A stretch of DNA of 64,000 bases from Virgibacillus doumboii (lineage in GTDB: Bacteria > Bacillota > Bacilli > Bacillales > Amphibacillaceae). The stretch covers positions 1,984,001-2,048,000 of the forward strand of contig NZ_CADCWQ010000001.1 in NCBI RefSeq assembly GCF_902806455.1. Reading direction: 5' to 3'. The notes under the pieces were generated by a model. It did not search any database. It was not told the origin of the DNA and saw nothing but the letters and a program-made list of their open reading frames with translations. A program made the position numbers and the translations under genes. Position 1 is the first letter of the stretch; every line of letters begins with the position of its first letter. Shown one piece after another: positions 18,485 through 27,594 of this stretch.

Positions 18485-19488
18485 TCGTTTTCCTCCTTGT
18501 CCAAATCAATTGTTTCCATTGTCGATTTAATTGTATCAGTCACATTAAACTCAACCATATGTGCCGCTTGTTTAATGGCATTAAAAACAGCTCTGCTATT
18601 GGATGAACCGTGTGCTTTGATTACTGGAGCAGCCAGGCCAAACAACCCTGCACCGCCATATTCGGAATAATCCAATTTACTTTGCAATCCCTTTAAATCA
18701 CTTTTCACCATTCCTGCAGCAATTTTCGTTTTGAACGATGACATAAATGTTTCTTTTAACATGGAAAACATTGTCATGGCTGTTCCTTCAATCGTTTTGA
18801 GCGCAATATTTCCACTAAACCCGTCTGTCACGACTACATCGGCAGCGCCTGATAATATATCTCGTGCTTCTACATTACCAATAAAGTTGATTGGTGCTTC
18901 CTGTAGTTGATTGAACGCTTTTTTGGTAAGCTCATTTCCTTTACCATCTTCCGTCCCAACATTCAGAAGCCCGACTGTCGGGTTATTAACCGAGCGGACT
19001 TTTTCTGTGTAGATGGAGCCCATGACGGCATATTGAACAAGATTGTGTGCTTTTGCATCTACATTGGCACCAACGTCCAGCAGTAAAAAGCCTTTCCCGT
19101 CAATGGTAGGCAATGTTGGACTTAATGCCGGGCGATCAACACCGGTAATTCGTCCGACTACAAATAGCCCCGCACTCATGAGAGCGCCGGTATTTCCGGC
19201 TGAAATACATGCGTCAGCTCTATTCTCTTTCACTTCCTTCGCCGTCAGGACCAGTGAGGAATTTTTCTTTCTTCGTACTGCACGTACAGGTTCATCATCA
19301 CTTGTAATAACCTCATCCGTATGAATAACATCAATATTTTTCGAATCGGTCAAATATTCCTTTATTTTTTTCTCATCACCAATTAACGTTATCTTTAATT
19401 TATCAATCCGGGAAACAGCATCCATTGCACCAAGGACAATTTCCTTAGGAGCATGATCGCCTCCCATGGCATCAATTGCTATTTTCAT
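18481..19488 (-). CDS. plsX: Phosphate acyltransferase PlsX
   Basis: Makes acyl-phosphate from acyl-ACP, the substrate of PlsY, linking fatty acid and phospholipid synthesis. It starts [16 protein letters not shown] at ATG 19488 (AAGGGG upstream), giving 335 residues; the open frame upstream to 19563 lies inside fapR and is not used. Conserved stretches are [25 protein letters not shown] and GGAGLFGL. It overlaps the end of fapR by 17 nt and the start of fabD by 4 nt. Confidence 0.96.
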   Translation of the reverse strand: MKIAIDAMGGDHAPKEIVLGAMDAVSRIDKLKITLIGDEKKIKEYLTDSKNIDVIHTDEVITSDDEPVRAVRRKKNSSLVLTAKEVKENRADACISAGNTGALMSAGLFVVGRITGVDRPALSPTLPTIDGKGFLLLDVGANVDAKAHNLVQYAVMGSIYTEKVRSVNNPTVGLLNVGTEDGKGNELTKKAFNQLQEAPINFIGNVEARDILSGAADVVVTDGFSGNIALKTIEGTAMTMFSMLKETFMSSFKTKIAAGMVKSDLKGLQSKLDYSEYGGAGLFGLAAPVIKAHGSSNSRAVFNAIKQAAHMVEFNVTDTIKSTMETIDLDKEENE

Positions 19489-20065
19489 TTGGATTTTCCC
19501 CTTTTTGATCGTTTGAGCGGTACATATGAAACAATCCGGTAAATACTTTTTCATTGTCAACAAAACTATTCACCCGGACAATTGTTAGTCCTTTATCATT
19601 TTCACCTTCAACGATTGCTTTTGCAACAACACGCTCACCCTCTTTTACCTGTCGGGTAAATTTCAATTCTGATTTCGCTGTTAATGCCAGCTCATCATTA
19701 ATCACTGCGACAGCAAGTGAGTTTGCCTGGGCAAACAAATGATGTCCCCGAGCTATTTTGTTTCTTGAAAATACGTGCTCCTTCTGAATAACAAGGATGG
19801 AAATAGCCCGCTTATCCAATTCCAGATCAATTACTTCACCGATAACTTCATCCAATGGAAGTGCTTTAACGGTCTCATTCCACTGATATGCTGCAACCGA
19901 TTTTATTCGTTCACGGAGTTCCGGAATGGACAATTCCATCCGATCGAGTCGAATTGTTTGAATACTGACACTGAATATTTTTGCTAAGTCTTCATCTGTT
20001 ACAAAAGGGGTATCTTCAATCGTTTCTTTCAATAATCGTTGCCGTTCCACTTTACTTACCTTCAT
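19472..20065 (-). CDS. fapR: Transcription factor FapR
   Basis: Repressor of the fatty acid and phospholipid genes, released by malonyl-CoA (family knowledge). It has an N-terminal DeoR-like HTH ([23 protein letters not shown], residues about 30-55 in two parts) and a C-terminal hot-dog domain with [18 protein letters not shown] and [17 protein letters not shown] prefer ATG 20065 ([12 protein letters not shown]) by alignment; an ATG at 20083 is also open but has no ribosome site. It is the first gene of its own regulon operon, with an operator-like repeat 40 nt upstream. Confidence 0.95.
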   Translation of the reverse strand: MKVSKVERQRLLKETIEDTPFVTDEDLAKIFSVSIQTIRLDRMELSIPELRERIKSVAAYQWNETVKALPLDEVIGEVIDLELDKRAISILVIQKEHVFSRNKIARGHHLFAQANSLAVAVINDELALTAKSELKFTRQVKEGERVVAKAIVEGENDKGLTIVRVNSFVDNEKVFTGLFHMYRSNDQKGENPNENSN

Positions 20066-20104
20066 TTTTACAGCACCATCCATACGAGATAATAGTATTA
20101 CTTG

Positions 20105-20127
20105 TTAATACTAGGACTTGGTACTAA
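20105..20127 (-). promoter_or_regulatory. Candidate FapR operator
   Basis: On the minus strand TTAGTAC and GTATTAA form an imperfect inverted repeat (6 of 7 positions) around a 9-bp centre, in the gap between recG and fapR. The TTAGTACC half resembles the FapR consensus known from B. subtilis, and the position in front of fapR-plsX-fabD-fabG-acpP is the expected autoregulatory site. Confidence 0.7.
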
Positions 20128-20168
20128 TAGTAATATATAATACCACGTCTAAATATGCAAGCAGACAA

Positions 20169-22202
20169 TCAATCAAGTTTGTCGTGAAGAAATGCATCAT
20201 TATCAAGGAGAATGCGCAGTTGATAAAAATCATCATGCTCCTCCAGCAGATTCTTTTCAATGATTTCCTGTGCATCCTGACGGGCCGTTTCCAATGCCCG
20301 ATAATCATGAATCATATCGGCTACTTTAAAATCAGGCAGTCCACTCTGTTTCTTGCCAAAAAAATCACCCGGACCACGCAGTTTTAAATCCTGTTCCGAC
20401 AATTCAAAGCCATTATTGGTTTCACTCATGATCCGCATCCGTTCTTTACCTGTCTCGCCTTTTGGGTCGGCGATTAAAATACAATAGCTTTGCTTGTCAC
20501 CCCGGCCAACTCGACCTCTCAGCTGATGTAACTGAGATAAACCAAAGCGTTCAGCATCATAAATTACCATAATTGTTGCATTTGGAACATTGACACCTAC
20601 TTCCACAACAGTTGTCGAAACTAAAACCTGCACTTCATTTGCAGCAAACTGTTTCATGATTCTATCTTTTTCATCGGTTGAAAGTCTGCCATGCATAAGC
20701 CCAACATTTAAATTTGTTCCATAAAATTCTTCCAGTTGGTGGTAAAGATCAACTGCATTCTGAATATCAAGTTTATCCGATTCTTCAATTAACGGGCAAA
20801 TGACGTAAGCCTGTTCCCCATTTGCAGCTCGCTTCTCAATAAATTGCAGCACCCGCTCCAATGTATTTTCTTTCGCCCAGTATGTTTCAATTTCTTTTCG
20901 TCCTGAAGGCATTTCATCAATTACAGATACATCCATATCACCAAACGCTGTAATCGCGAGAGTACGCGGAATCGGCGTTGCTGTCATAAACAATACGTCC
21001 GGATTGAGTCCCTTATCACGTAAAATACGCCGTTGTTGTACCCCAAACCGGTGCTGTTCATCAACAATAGCAAAGCCAAGGTTATCAAAAATCACATCGT
21101 CCTGTATTAACGCATGGGTTCCGATTACGATGTTTACCTCATGGTTTTCGATGGCAGCAGTGAGTTCTTTCCGTCTTTTACCTTTTACTGAACCAGTCAG
21201 TAATACAATATTTGCATTATTACCAAATAATTCCGTAAGTGACTGATAATGCTGTTCAGCCAATATTTCAGTCGGCACCATTAATGCAGCCTGTTTACCT
21301 GCAGTTACAGCCGCGTACATACATATTGCCGCAACAGCTGTCTTTCCGGAACCTACATCACCCTGGAGAAGCCGGTTCATCCGATACGGGGATTTCATAT
21401 CTGCCAGTATTTGATTTAACGATTTTTGCTGGGCATTTGTTAAAGTGAACGGAAATGAATCAATGAAATCCTGAAGGTGCTTAGGATTATAGTGCTGAGC
21501 ATTTCCAGCGGTTGATTCTCGTTTTATTTTTCTTAATAACTGCATTTTAAGCTGAAATAACAAAAACTCTTCATATGTAAAACGTCGTCTTGCATGTTTA
21601 AGGTCAACTCTGCTTTTAGGAAAATGCATCGTTTTGAATGCATGATCCCTTGAAGGAAGTTTATAAGATTCCAAATACTGACTTGGCAATATCTCATCGA
21701 TTTCACCAGCATAATCATTTATTGCTGTCTTTACAGCTTTTTTCAATTTATAGTTTGTCACATCACCCTTTAACGAATACATTGGCTGGATTTCCGCCTG
21801 CTCTGCTGCAGGGCCTTTTTTATAGTTGCTGACCGTGATCTGCAGCCGATGTGCATCCCATTTACCGGTTAGTGTTACGGTATCACCAGCATTTAGTTGT
21901 TTTTTGGCAAATGAGCGGTTAAACATAACCGCTTTAACCGCAACATTCTCCACTTCCACGTTGAATACAAGGCGTGACTTTTTCTTCCCATAAAAAGTGA
22001 GGGAAGGCTCGTTAACTACCCTTCCCTCGATAGTGACTTTATCTTCATGAATCAATTCGCTGAGCGGCTTGATTTCAAAGACATCGTAACGGTAGGGAAA
22101 ATAATCCAGCAAATCACCTACAGTATGAATTCTCATTTCTGCCAGACTTTCAGCGAATTTACTGCCTACCCCTTTTACTTGTGTTACGGCTTCACTTAGC
22201 AT
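20169..22202 (-). CDS. recG: ATP-dependent DNA helicase RecG
   Basis: Branch-migrating helicase for stalled replication forks. The N-terminal wedge/OB fold is at about residues 60-150. Helicase motifs include Walker A GDVGSGKTAVA (about 283), DEQH in the Walker B position (AIVDEQHRFGVQQR), TATPIPRT, and QLRGRVGRG. Length 677 is standard. It follows sdaAA by 15 nt and precedes the FapR site. Confidence 0.97.
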   Translation of the reverse strand: MLSEAVTQVKGVGSKFAESLAEMRIHTVGDLLDYFPYRYDVFEIKPLSELIHEDKVTIEGRVVNEPSLTFYGKKKSRLVFNVEVENVAVKAVMFNRSFAKKQLNAGDTVTLTGKWDAHRLQITVSNYKKGPAAEQAEIQPMYSLKGDVTNYKLKKAVKTAINDYAGEIDEILPSQYLESYKLPSRDHAFKTMHFPKSRVDLKHARRRFTYEEFLLFQLKMQLLRKIKRESTAGNAQHYNPKHLQDFIDSFPFTLTNAQQKSLNQILADMKSPYRMNRLLQGDVGSGKTAVAAICMYAAVTAGKQAALMVPTEILAEQHYQSLTELFGNNANIVLLTGSVKGKRRKELTAAIENHEVNIVIGTHALIQDDVIFDNLGFAIVDEQHRFGVQQRRILRDKGLNPDVLFMTATPIPRTLAITAFGDMDVSVIDEMPSGRKEIETYWAKENTLERVLQFIEKRAANGEQAYVICPLIEESDKLDIQNAVDLYHQLEEFYGTNLNVGLMHGRLSTDEKDRIMKQFAANEVQVLVSTTVVEVGVNVPNATIMVIYDAERFGLSQLHQLRGRVGRGDKQSYCILIADPKGETGKERMRIMSETNNGFELSEQDLKLRGPGDFFGKKQSGLPDFKVADMIHDYRALETARQDAQEIIEKNLLEEHDDFYQLRILLDNDAFLHDKLD

Positions 22203-22217
22203 ATCGAATCACTCTTT

Positions 22218-23096
22218 CTATTGAACGGACATTCCAAATATTTTCTCTTTTAGCAGACGTCCTGTTGGAGTATCCGCGAGTCCGCCTTCACCTGTCTCAC
22301 GAAGACTTGATGGCATTTGTTTACCTATTCGATACATCGCACCAATTACTTCATCACACGGAATTCTGCTCGTTACACCGGCAAGCGCCATGTCAGCTGA
22401 CACGATTGCAAGCGATGACCCGCCAGCATTCCGTTTAACACAAGGCACTTCAACAAGTCCTGCAACAGGGTCACAAACAAGTCCAAGCATGTTTTTCAGT
22501 GTCATGGCGAATGCTTCTGCCGACTGCTGTGGTGTACCACCTGCCATTTCCACGATTGCTGCAGATGCCATTGCCCCGGCTGATCCAACTTCCGCCTGAC
22601 AGCCACCCGCAGCACCGGAAATAAAGGAGTTATTCGCAACAACGAATCCAAATGCGCCTGATGTAAATAAATAGCGTACCATCTGTTCCCGTGTCGGATT
22701 CAACTGCTCTTTAACAGCAAATAACGTTCCCGGAACACAACCGGCACTTCCGGCTGTAGGCGTAGCACAGATTGTTCCCATTGCGGCATTAACCTCATTT
22801 GTTCCCATCGCTTTACTTACCGCATCCATCATCAGGTTTCCGGAAAGCGGCGTCTTTTTTTTCATATAGGTTTGAATCTTTACTGCGTCACCACCGGTTA
22901 ACCCAGTAACAGATTCCACACCTTTCAGACTATCCTCAATAGCTTTCTCCATTACTTCCAGGTTCTTTTCCATATCAGCGAAAACTTCTTCTCGTGACTT
23001 TTCTTTCACATCCATTTCCTGCTGAATCATTACTTCTGAAATTAATATATTTTCTTTTTCTGCTATTTCCACTAACTCTGCAACCGATCGAAACAT
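22218..23096 (-). CDS. sdaAA: L-serine dehydratase, alpha subunit
   Basis: Catalytic iron-sulfur subunit of the two-part L-serine dehydratase, which deaminates serine to pyruvate and ammonia. Conserved Cys are in CATPTAGSAGCVPG, GGCQAEVGSAGA and LVCDPVAGLVEVPC, the pattern that holds the [4Fe-4S] cluster. Length 292 fits the Firmicutes alpha chain. It lies 30 nt downstream of sdaAB with GGAGAGGAG before the ATG. Confidence 0.95.
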   Translation of the reverse strand: MFRSVAELVEIAEKENILISEVMIQQEMDVKEKSREEVFADMEKNLEVMEKAIEDSLKGVESVTGLTGGDAVKIQTYMKKKTPLSGNLMMDAVSKAMGTNEVNAAMGTICATPTAGSAGCVPGTLFAVKEQLNPTREQMVRYLFTSGAFGFVVANNSFISGAAGGCQAEVGSAGAMASAAIVEMAGGTPQQSAEAFAMTLKNMLGLVCDPVAGLVEVPCVKRNAGGSSLAIVSADMALAGVTSRIPCDEVIGAMYRIGKQMPSSLRETGEGGLADTPTGRLLKEKIFGMSVQ

Positions 23097-23126
23097 GATA
23101 AAACTCCTCTCCTGAAGTAAAAGTTA

Positions 23127-23789
23127 TCAGCTTACGATTTTAGATATTTGAATAATATGTGCCGCATTTTCTAATTCTTTCAAAATATCATCTTCCACAT
23201 TTTGGTCGACTTCGATAACCATTAACGCTTCTTTGCCGACATCTTTCCGGTTCACTTCCATATGTCCGATGTTAATTTCATATTTTGCCAGAATCTCAGT
23301 TACGGATGCTATTGCACCGAAACGATCATTGTGCATGATTAAGATTGCCGGATGATTCCCGGATAGGCGCAGTTCAAACCCGTTCAATTCGGTGATTTCA
23401 ATTTTTCCACCACCAACTGAAATACCAACTAATTCAATCTGATCTGTATCCTTACCAATAATCAACCGTGCTGTATTAGGATGATCAGTCCCTGCACTTT
23501 CCTCAATAAATTCAACATCGATATATTTTTCATTTGCCGTTTCCAGCGCCTTGCTCATCCGCGGATCATCAGTTTCATATCCCAGCAAGCCACCGACTAT
23601 AGCAAAATCGGTACCATGACCTTTATACGTTTTGGCAAAAGACTCGTATAAATGAATCCGCGCCCACTTGGGTTCTTTTCCAAATAAATTTCGTGCAGCC
23701 TTACCAATTCTGGCTGCTCCTGCTGTATGTGAACTTGACGGACCAATCATAACCGGTCCGATAATATCAAAGACTGAATTATACTTCAC
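23127..23789 (-). CDS. sdaAB: L-serine dehydratase, beta subunit
   Basis: Beta chain of L-serine dehydratase, 220 residues. The N-terminal half carries SSSHTAGAARIG (about 18-29). The C-terminal half is an ACT domain (about 146-215, FGAIASVTEILAKYEINIGHM), likely a serine sensor. It is the first gene of an sdaAB-sdaAA-recG transcription unit and is divergent from the HTH/F1-beta-like gene, with about 200 nt of shared upstream DNA. Confidence 0.95.
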   Translation of the reverse strand: MKYNSVFDIIGPVMIGPSSSHTAGAARIGKAARNLFGKEPKWARIHLYESFAKTYKGHGTDFAIVGGLLGYETDDPRMSKALETANEKYIDVEFIEESAGTDHPNTARLIIGKDTDQIELVGISVGGGKIEITELNGFELRLSGNHPAILIMHNDRFGAIASVTEILAKYEINIGHMEVNRKDVGKEALMVIEVDQNVEDDILKELENAAHIIQISKIVS

Positions 23790-23912
23790 GTACGAACACC
23801 GCCTTTAGTATAGTTAACTCACTACCGTACATTATAACAAAAAGCGGTTTAATAATCATTCTATTATCGGTAGTTTAACAGTATTTCATCAGTTTATATA
23901 TCTTAAAGTAAT

Positions 23913-23978
23913 TATTTTTACTTTATAAAGTAAAAATATGTTGCATTCAAACGTAATATAAATTACTATATAAAGTAA
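23913..23978 (+). promoter_or_regulatory. Promoter with two palindromic operators upstream of the HTH/F1-beta-like gene
   Basis: A perfect 26-bp palindrome (arms TATTTTTACTTTA, 23913-23938) lies directly before a -35 TTGCAT (23941-23946). After a 17-bp spacer the -10 TACTAT (23964-23969) falls inside a second, near-perfect palindrome TTACTATATAAAGTAA (23963-23978). Both share the core TTACTTTATAAAGTAA with one mismatch in the second, and their centres are 45 bp apart. The second palindrome runs into the AAGGAGGTG ribosome site. The arrangement is what an autorepressor would need. Confidence 0.75.
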
Positions 23979-23990
23979 GGAGGTGATTAC

Positions 23991-25034
23991 ATGGAAAATC
24001 TTAGCTTGAATGTTTCATTACTGCGAAGAAGTGTACCTAATTTGACAAGTGCTGCCAAGTCTGTCGGATTACGACCTGCAACGGTTTCCAACCTGTGTAC
24101 CGGCAAAATTCCAGTAGGCCGGGCTGAAGTGCGTACGTTAGTTTCCTTGGCATCACTGGCTGAGTGCAGTTTGGATGAATTAATTATCAGAGGGGAGACT
24201 GTTGAAATGATTGAAACAAAAATCAAAACGATCGATTTGTTTGCACCACTTGCCAAAGGCGGAACAGTGGGACTGGTATCAAGACCTGGCATGGGACAGC
24301 TTGTTGTAATTACGGAACTGTTTTACCGCCTGCAAAAGGATGGATTTGTAACGGTATTACTCAAACCAGAAGGCGATTACCCGGAAATCAGTGATATTCT
24401 TGAACATGTGGACATTGTGGCAACCACAATTGAAGATGCCTATGAAAAAATGGCAGCCGAGGGAACAGATAAAGAGATAGCATTTGCAGCGGATCGAAGT
24501 CATGTGCTGACCGGAAAGGTTTATGAATTACAGGAAAGGCTGCAAAATATCAGCGTTCAGAGCGTCACTACATTTTTAGTAGACCTCAAAGGTGATGTTG
24601 TCGATGAGGAACTTCCTTATGGACCATTGGAAACATTGTGGCGCTTTGATGCGGACCTGTCCGCAAGATATAAATTTCCAGCAGTTAATCCGGTCTATTC
24701 CACATCATCCGTTTTGGAAGGAGCGTACACTGATCAAAACCATTTCACAACACAGCAGCGGGCAAAAAAATTACTGCGCAGATTCCATGAATTACGGTCA
24801 GTCGTAAATGTTCGCGGATTGGAAAGCATTCCGAAATCAGAATTAACCACCTACAAACGCGGTGAACGGTTGGAAGCTTATTTAACCCAACCATTTTATG
24901 TAGCGGAGGAATTGACTGGGCAACAAGGAGAAGCTGTTAGCCTAAACGTCACAATTAATGACGTCAAAAAAATTCTGGACGGCAGTGCTGACTCAAAAGA
25001 CGTTGATGAGCTAACCTATATTGGCAAGTTATAA
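23991..25034 (+). CDS. HTH domain fused to a degenerate F1-ATPase beta-like domain
   Basis: 347-residue protein with a near-ideal AAGGAGGTGATTAC before the ATG. Residues about 8-66 look like an XRE/Cro-type helix-turn-helix (LTSAAKSVGLRPATVSNLCTG). Residues about 75-330 resemble F1-ATPase beta in order: TKIKTIDLFAPLAKGGTVGL (76-95), FPAVNPVYSTSSVL (229-242), RRFHELRSVV (263-272) and YLTQPFYVAEELTG (297-310), ending in a VSLNVTINDVKKIL segment. The Walker A region reads SRPGMGQL (97-104), where active beta chains have GGAGVGKT, so the catalytic Lys and Thr are gone. The DELSEED-like position reads LESIPKSEL. ATP hydrolysis is unlikely. A DNA-binding regulator with a sensing or scaffold ATPase-like domain is my inference. 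It stands alone, not in an atp operon. Confidence 0.75.
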   Translation: MENLSLNVSLLRRSVPNLTSAAKSVGLRPATVSNLCTGKIPVGRAEVRTLVSLASLAECSLDELIIRGETVEMIETKIKTIDLFAPLAKGGTVGLVSRPGMGQLVVITELFYRLQKDGFVTVLLKPEGDYPEISDILEHVDIVATTIEDAYEKMAAEGTDKEIAFAADRSHVLTGKVYELQERLQNISVQSVTTFLVDLKGDVVDEELPYGPLETLWRFDADLSARYKFPAVNPVYSTSSVLEGAYTDQNHFTTQQRAKKLLRRFHELRSVVNVRGLESIPKSELTTYKRGERLEAYLTQPFYVAEELTGQQGEAVSLNVTINDVKKILDGSADSKDVDELTYIGKL

Positions 25035-25060
25035 AACCTCTTAAATCAAGAATATATTTT

Positions 25061-25128
25061 GGGCATGAATTCTTTTGGATGCATACAGTATGTAGAGATT
25101 CCACACAAGAACCAAAAATATCATGCCC
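25061..25128. repeat. 68-bp inverted-repeat element
   Basis: GGGCATGA at 25061 and TCATGCCC at 25121-25128 are perfect complements, extended by TTTTGG/CCAAAA, around a loop holding a small CATAC/GTATG palindrome. No U-tract follows, so it is not a clear terminator. It may be a REP-like element or an RNA hairpin ending the preceding transcript. The rest of the 393-bp gap holds the promoter described next. Confidence 0.6.
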
Positions 25129-25333
25129 TCCTTAATAGTAATTAAGTTTTAATCCCCAAATAATATTCAACAGAATCAAAATCATAAAGATCGCTTTCGC
25201 TAATAAACTATTTAAGCAAATGATTGTGACCACAACCGGTATAACAAGTATTCGGTCAACAAGTGACATCGTAATACGATAGACTATACCTCTTACAAGA
25301 ATTTTTACGTTTCAATCGGTATATTTTATAAAA

Positions 25334-25362
25334 TTGACTTTCACATAAATCGTCTCTATAAT
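25334..25362 (+). promoter_or_regulatory. Sigma-A promoter of the NCS2 permease gene
   Basis: TTGACT, a 17-bp spacer and a perfect TATAAT lie 66 bp upstream of the permease ATG. Just after it, at about 25375-25391, is a near-palindrome GATTATTTAAAATAATC that could be an operator. I looked for a purine riboswitch between promoter and gene and see none; the leader is too short. Confidence 0.7.
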
Positions 25363-25427
25363 TATCACTTGTGGATTATTTAAAATAATCGGGCGGGAGA
25401 GGGACAGCAAGAATATGAGGAGATAAC

Positions 25428-26711
25428 ATGCCTGATAACGATAACATCGGCAGATTAAACGCTGCTGGTGATTGGCGTACGGAAATTATCGCCGGGTTAG
25501 TAGGCTATCTTACTACAGTTTATATTGTTGCAGTAAACGGATCGATTCTCTGTGAGGCAGGAATCTCACTGGAAAGTGGAATGATTGCAACAATACTGGC
25601 AAGTTTTGCAGGAACGATATTAATGGGACTTTATGCTAGAATGCCGCTCATTTTAATTCCTGGAATGGGAATCAATGCGTTATTTGCATATTCCATTGTT
25701 GAAGGCACTGGTCTTTCATTTCAGGAAGCGTTAGCCGTCATACTGGTCGCTTCGCTGTTGTTCCTGCTAACGGCATTCACAAAGCTTGGTACCATCTTAA
25801 AACAGGCCATACCTGAATCGTTAAAACATGCGATTACCGTCGGACTTGGCTTTTTCCTGATTTTGATTGGTCTTGAAAAAAGTGGCCTTATTGTCAGGGG
25901 TGAGCAAACAATCATAGCAATTGGCGACTTTACATCGCCTGTATTTATTGTCAGTCTGCTTACATTGTTTGTCGCGATATTTTTGTTTATGAAAAATATT
26001 CCGGCGAACTTTCTGGTGACAATGATAGCCGGAACTATTTTTGCCTACTTTTTTGGTATACTTGATACTTCAAAAAGCTCTATCAATATCAATGTGGAAG
26101 ATATGCTGTTTGTCCCTTCTTTTACAGCATTGAATGAACTGGGCTTTTGGCTGGCAGTTTTTCCGTTGACCATCATTCTCGTTTTTGAGAATATGGGTTT
26201 GTTGCACGGACAGCTTCACATGTTAAACCGGCAAAATAGTTACAACAAGGCATACCAGGTTACGGCCTTTTCATCATTGATGTCTGCATTTTTCGGTACA
26301 TCACCAACTGTTTCTGCAGCAGAAAATGCGGCGGTATTAACATCAGGCGGCAAAACAGCAAAAGCCGCGATTACAGCGGGACTGCTGTTCTTGGCTACAC
26401 TATTTATCATTCCGTGGATTTCCATGATACCGAACACAGCTATTAGTCCCATATTGATTATTGTTGGTGTATTAATGGCCCAGAACATCCGTCATGTCCC
26501 ATTGGATGATTTATCAGAAGCTTTACCGGCCTTTCTGATTGTTGCGATGATACCATTCACATACAGTATAGCTGATGGAATGGCTTTCGGATTTATCGCA
26601 TATCCGATTGTAAAACTGGCTTTAGGTAAGCAAAAAGAATTACCAGTAGTATTACTGATAATTTCAGGATTGTTTCTTTTTCATTTTGTTATGAAAATAA
26701 TTGGGATATAA
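25428..26711 (+). CDS. NCS2-family purine permease (AzgA-like)
   Basis: Cytoplasmic-membrane nucleobase transporter, 427 residues with about 12 to 14 hydrophobic segments. It has the AzgA-like features TTVYIVAVNGSIL (29-41), IPGMGINALFAYS (the NAxxxY motif of TM3) and FGTSPTVSAAENAAVLTSGGKT (TM10 substrate region). Relatives take up hypoxanthine, guanine or adenine by proton symport. GAGGAG precedes the ATG. It has its own promoter and terminator, so it is a single-gene unit. The exact base cannot be told from sequence. Confidence 0.88.
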   Translation: MPDNDNIGRLNAAGDWRTEIIAGLVGYLTTVYIVAVNGSILCEAGISLESGMIATILASFAGTILMGLYARMPLILIPGMGINALFAYSIVEGTGLSFQEALAVILVASLLFLLTAFTKLGTILKQAIPESLKHAITVGLGFFLILIGLEKSGLIVRGEQTIIAIGDFTSPVFIVSLLTLFVAIFLFMKNIPANFLVTMIAGTIFAYFFGILDTSKSSININVEDMLFVPSFTALNELGFWLAVFPLTIILVFENMGLLHGQLHMLNRQNSYNKAYQVTAFSSLMSAFFGTSPTVSAAENAAVLTSGGKTAKAAITAGLLFLATLFIIPWISMIPNTAISPILIIVGVLMAQNIRHVPLDDLSEALPAFLIVAMIPFTYSIADGMAFGFIAYPIVKLALGKQKELPVVLLIISGLFLFHFVMKIIGI

Positions 26712-26735
26712 TTTAATATTTGATTGATTACCAAC

Positions 26736-26775
26736 TAAAAAATTCTTCATCGCTCGGATGAGGAATTTTTTTATT
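26736..26775 (+). terminator. Terminator of the permease gene
   Basis: AAAAATTCTTCATC and GATGAGGAATTTTT pair around GCTCG, followed by TTTATT. It sits 25 bp after the permease stop. Confidence 0.85.
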
Positions 26776-26896
26776 GTCCAAAATAAAGGACATATGTTCA
26801 AACTTTTATGCTATTGATTGGTTTGGATAATGTTGTATTAAAATTGATTCTATTATTAAATGTATAATTACATTAAATAAATCGAGGTGGTTATGA

Positions 26897-27090
26897 ATGA
26901 CTGCTGATGAGATAATGAAAGCAATCGAGGAAATGGATAACGGTGAACGGATAAAATTACTCAATATGTTATTTGATAATTATTTGATAGCAGACCTCCA
27001 AAAGAGCAAATAATTAAAGAGAAAGAAGAAATATTTTGGGGTATTGAAGATGGATTGGATATCTTGATTAAAAACATCATCCGTCATATA
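26897..27090 (+). pseudogene. Small frameshifted gene remnant
   Basis: An ATG with GAGGTGG upstream opens a 38-codon frame (to 27013) starting MTADEIMKAIEEMDNGERI and stopping early. In another frame the sequence continues with coding-like residues PPKEQIIKEKEEIFWGIEDG without its own start. A single frameshift around 26986 would join the two. It resembles small antitoxin-like or helper proteins, but I do not recognise the family. It overlaps nothing on this strand and lies between two terminator-like regions. Confidence 0.45.
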
Positions 27091-27132
27091 TTATCCACCG
27101 CCCGCATTTCTTCAACTCTACTCCCCATTGCC

Positions 27133-27594
27133 TCAAGAAGGAAAATATTCCATAGGCTCCGTACAATGAACATAACCATTTTTCTTATAATAATTAATAG
27201 ATTCATCACTTGGCCATACAATAACAAATTCATAATTGTTTTCTTTTATCCACTTATTTATTGAACTTAATATTTTACTACCAATACCTTTATTTCGATA
27301 TTCTGGAACCGTATATACGTTTGTCATATAAGCAAATGGATATGTTATCCTGCCAGGACGTGGTACTTTATGTATCAATTCTATGTATATATGCGAAACG
27401 ACTTTATCATTATCCTCCGCTACCCAAATAAACCATTGCCCACTATTAAGTGCATTCCCCAAAAAAAGTTGGCATTCCTTTTCAAAATCATCGAATGATT
27501 CATCTTTTTTACTTTCATCGTATTCTATTGTAAAATCCCATCTCATTCTTATTAATTCCTTGATGTCTTTTGATTCAGCAAGTCTTATATTCAT
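27133..27594 (-). CDS. GNAT family N-acetyltransferase
   Basis: 153-residue GNAT enzyme that transfers acetyl from acetyl-CoA to an amine. Motif A is TNVYTVPEYRNKGIGSKIL (about 91-109), with the pyrophosphate-binding RNKGIG. The C-terminal NYYKKNGY is typical of the family. Substrate unknown. It is a single gene surrounded by decayed sequence, so it may be part of an acquired or eroding segment. Confidence 0.85.
   Translation of the reverse strand: MNIRLAESKDIKELIRMRWDFTIEYDESKKDESFDDFEKECQLFLGNALNSGQWFIWVAEDNDKVVSHIYIELIHKVPRPGRITYPFAYMTNVYTVPEYRNKGIGSKILSSINKWIKENNYEFVIVWPSDESINYYKKNGYVHCTEPMEYFPS

Noticed and set aside
25369..25427. Possible purine riboswitch before the NCS2 permease
   Set aside because: The leader from the mapped-looking promoter is only about 60 nt and lacks the conserved three-way junction core.
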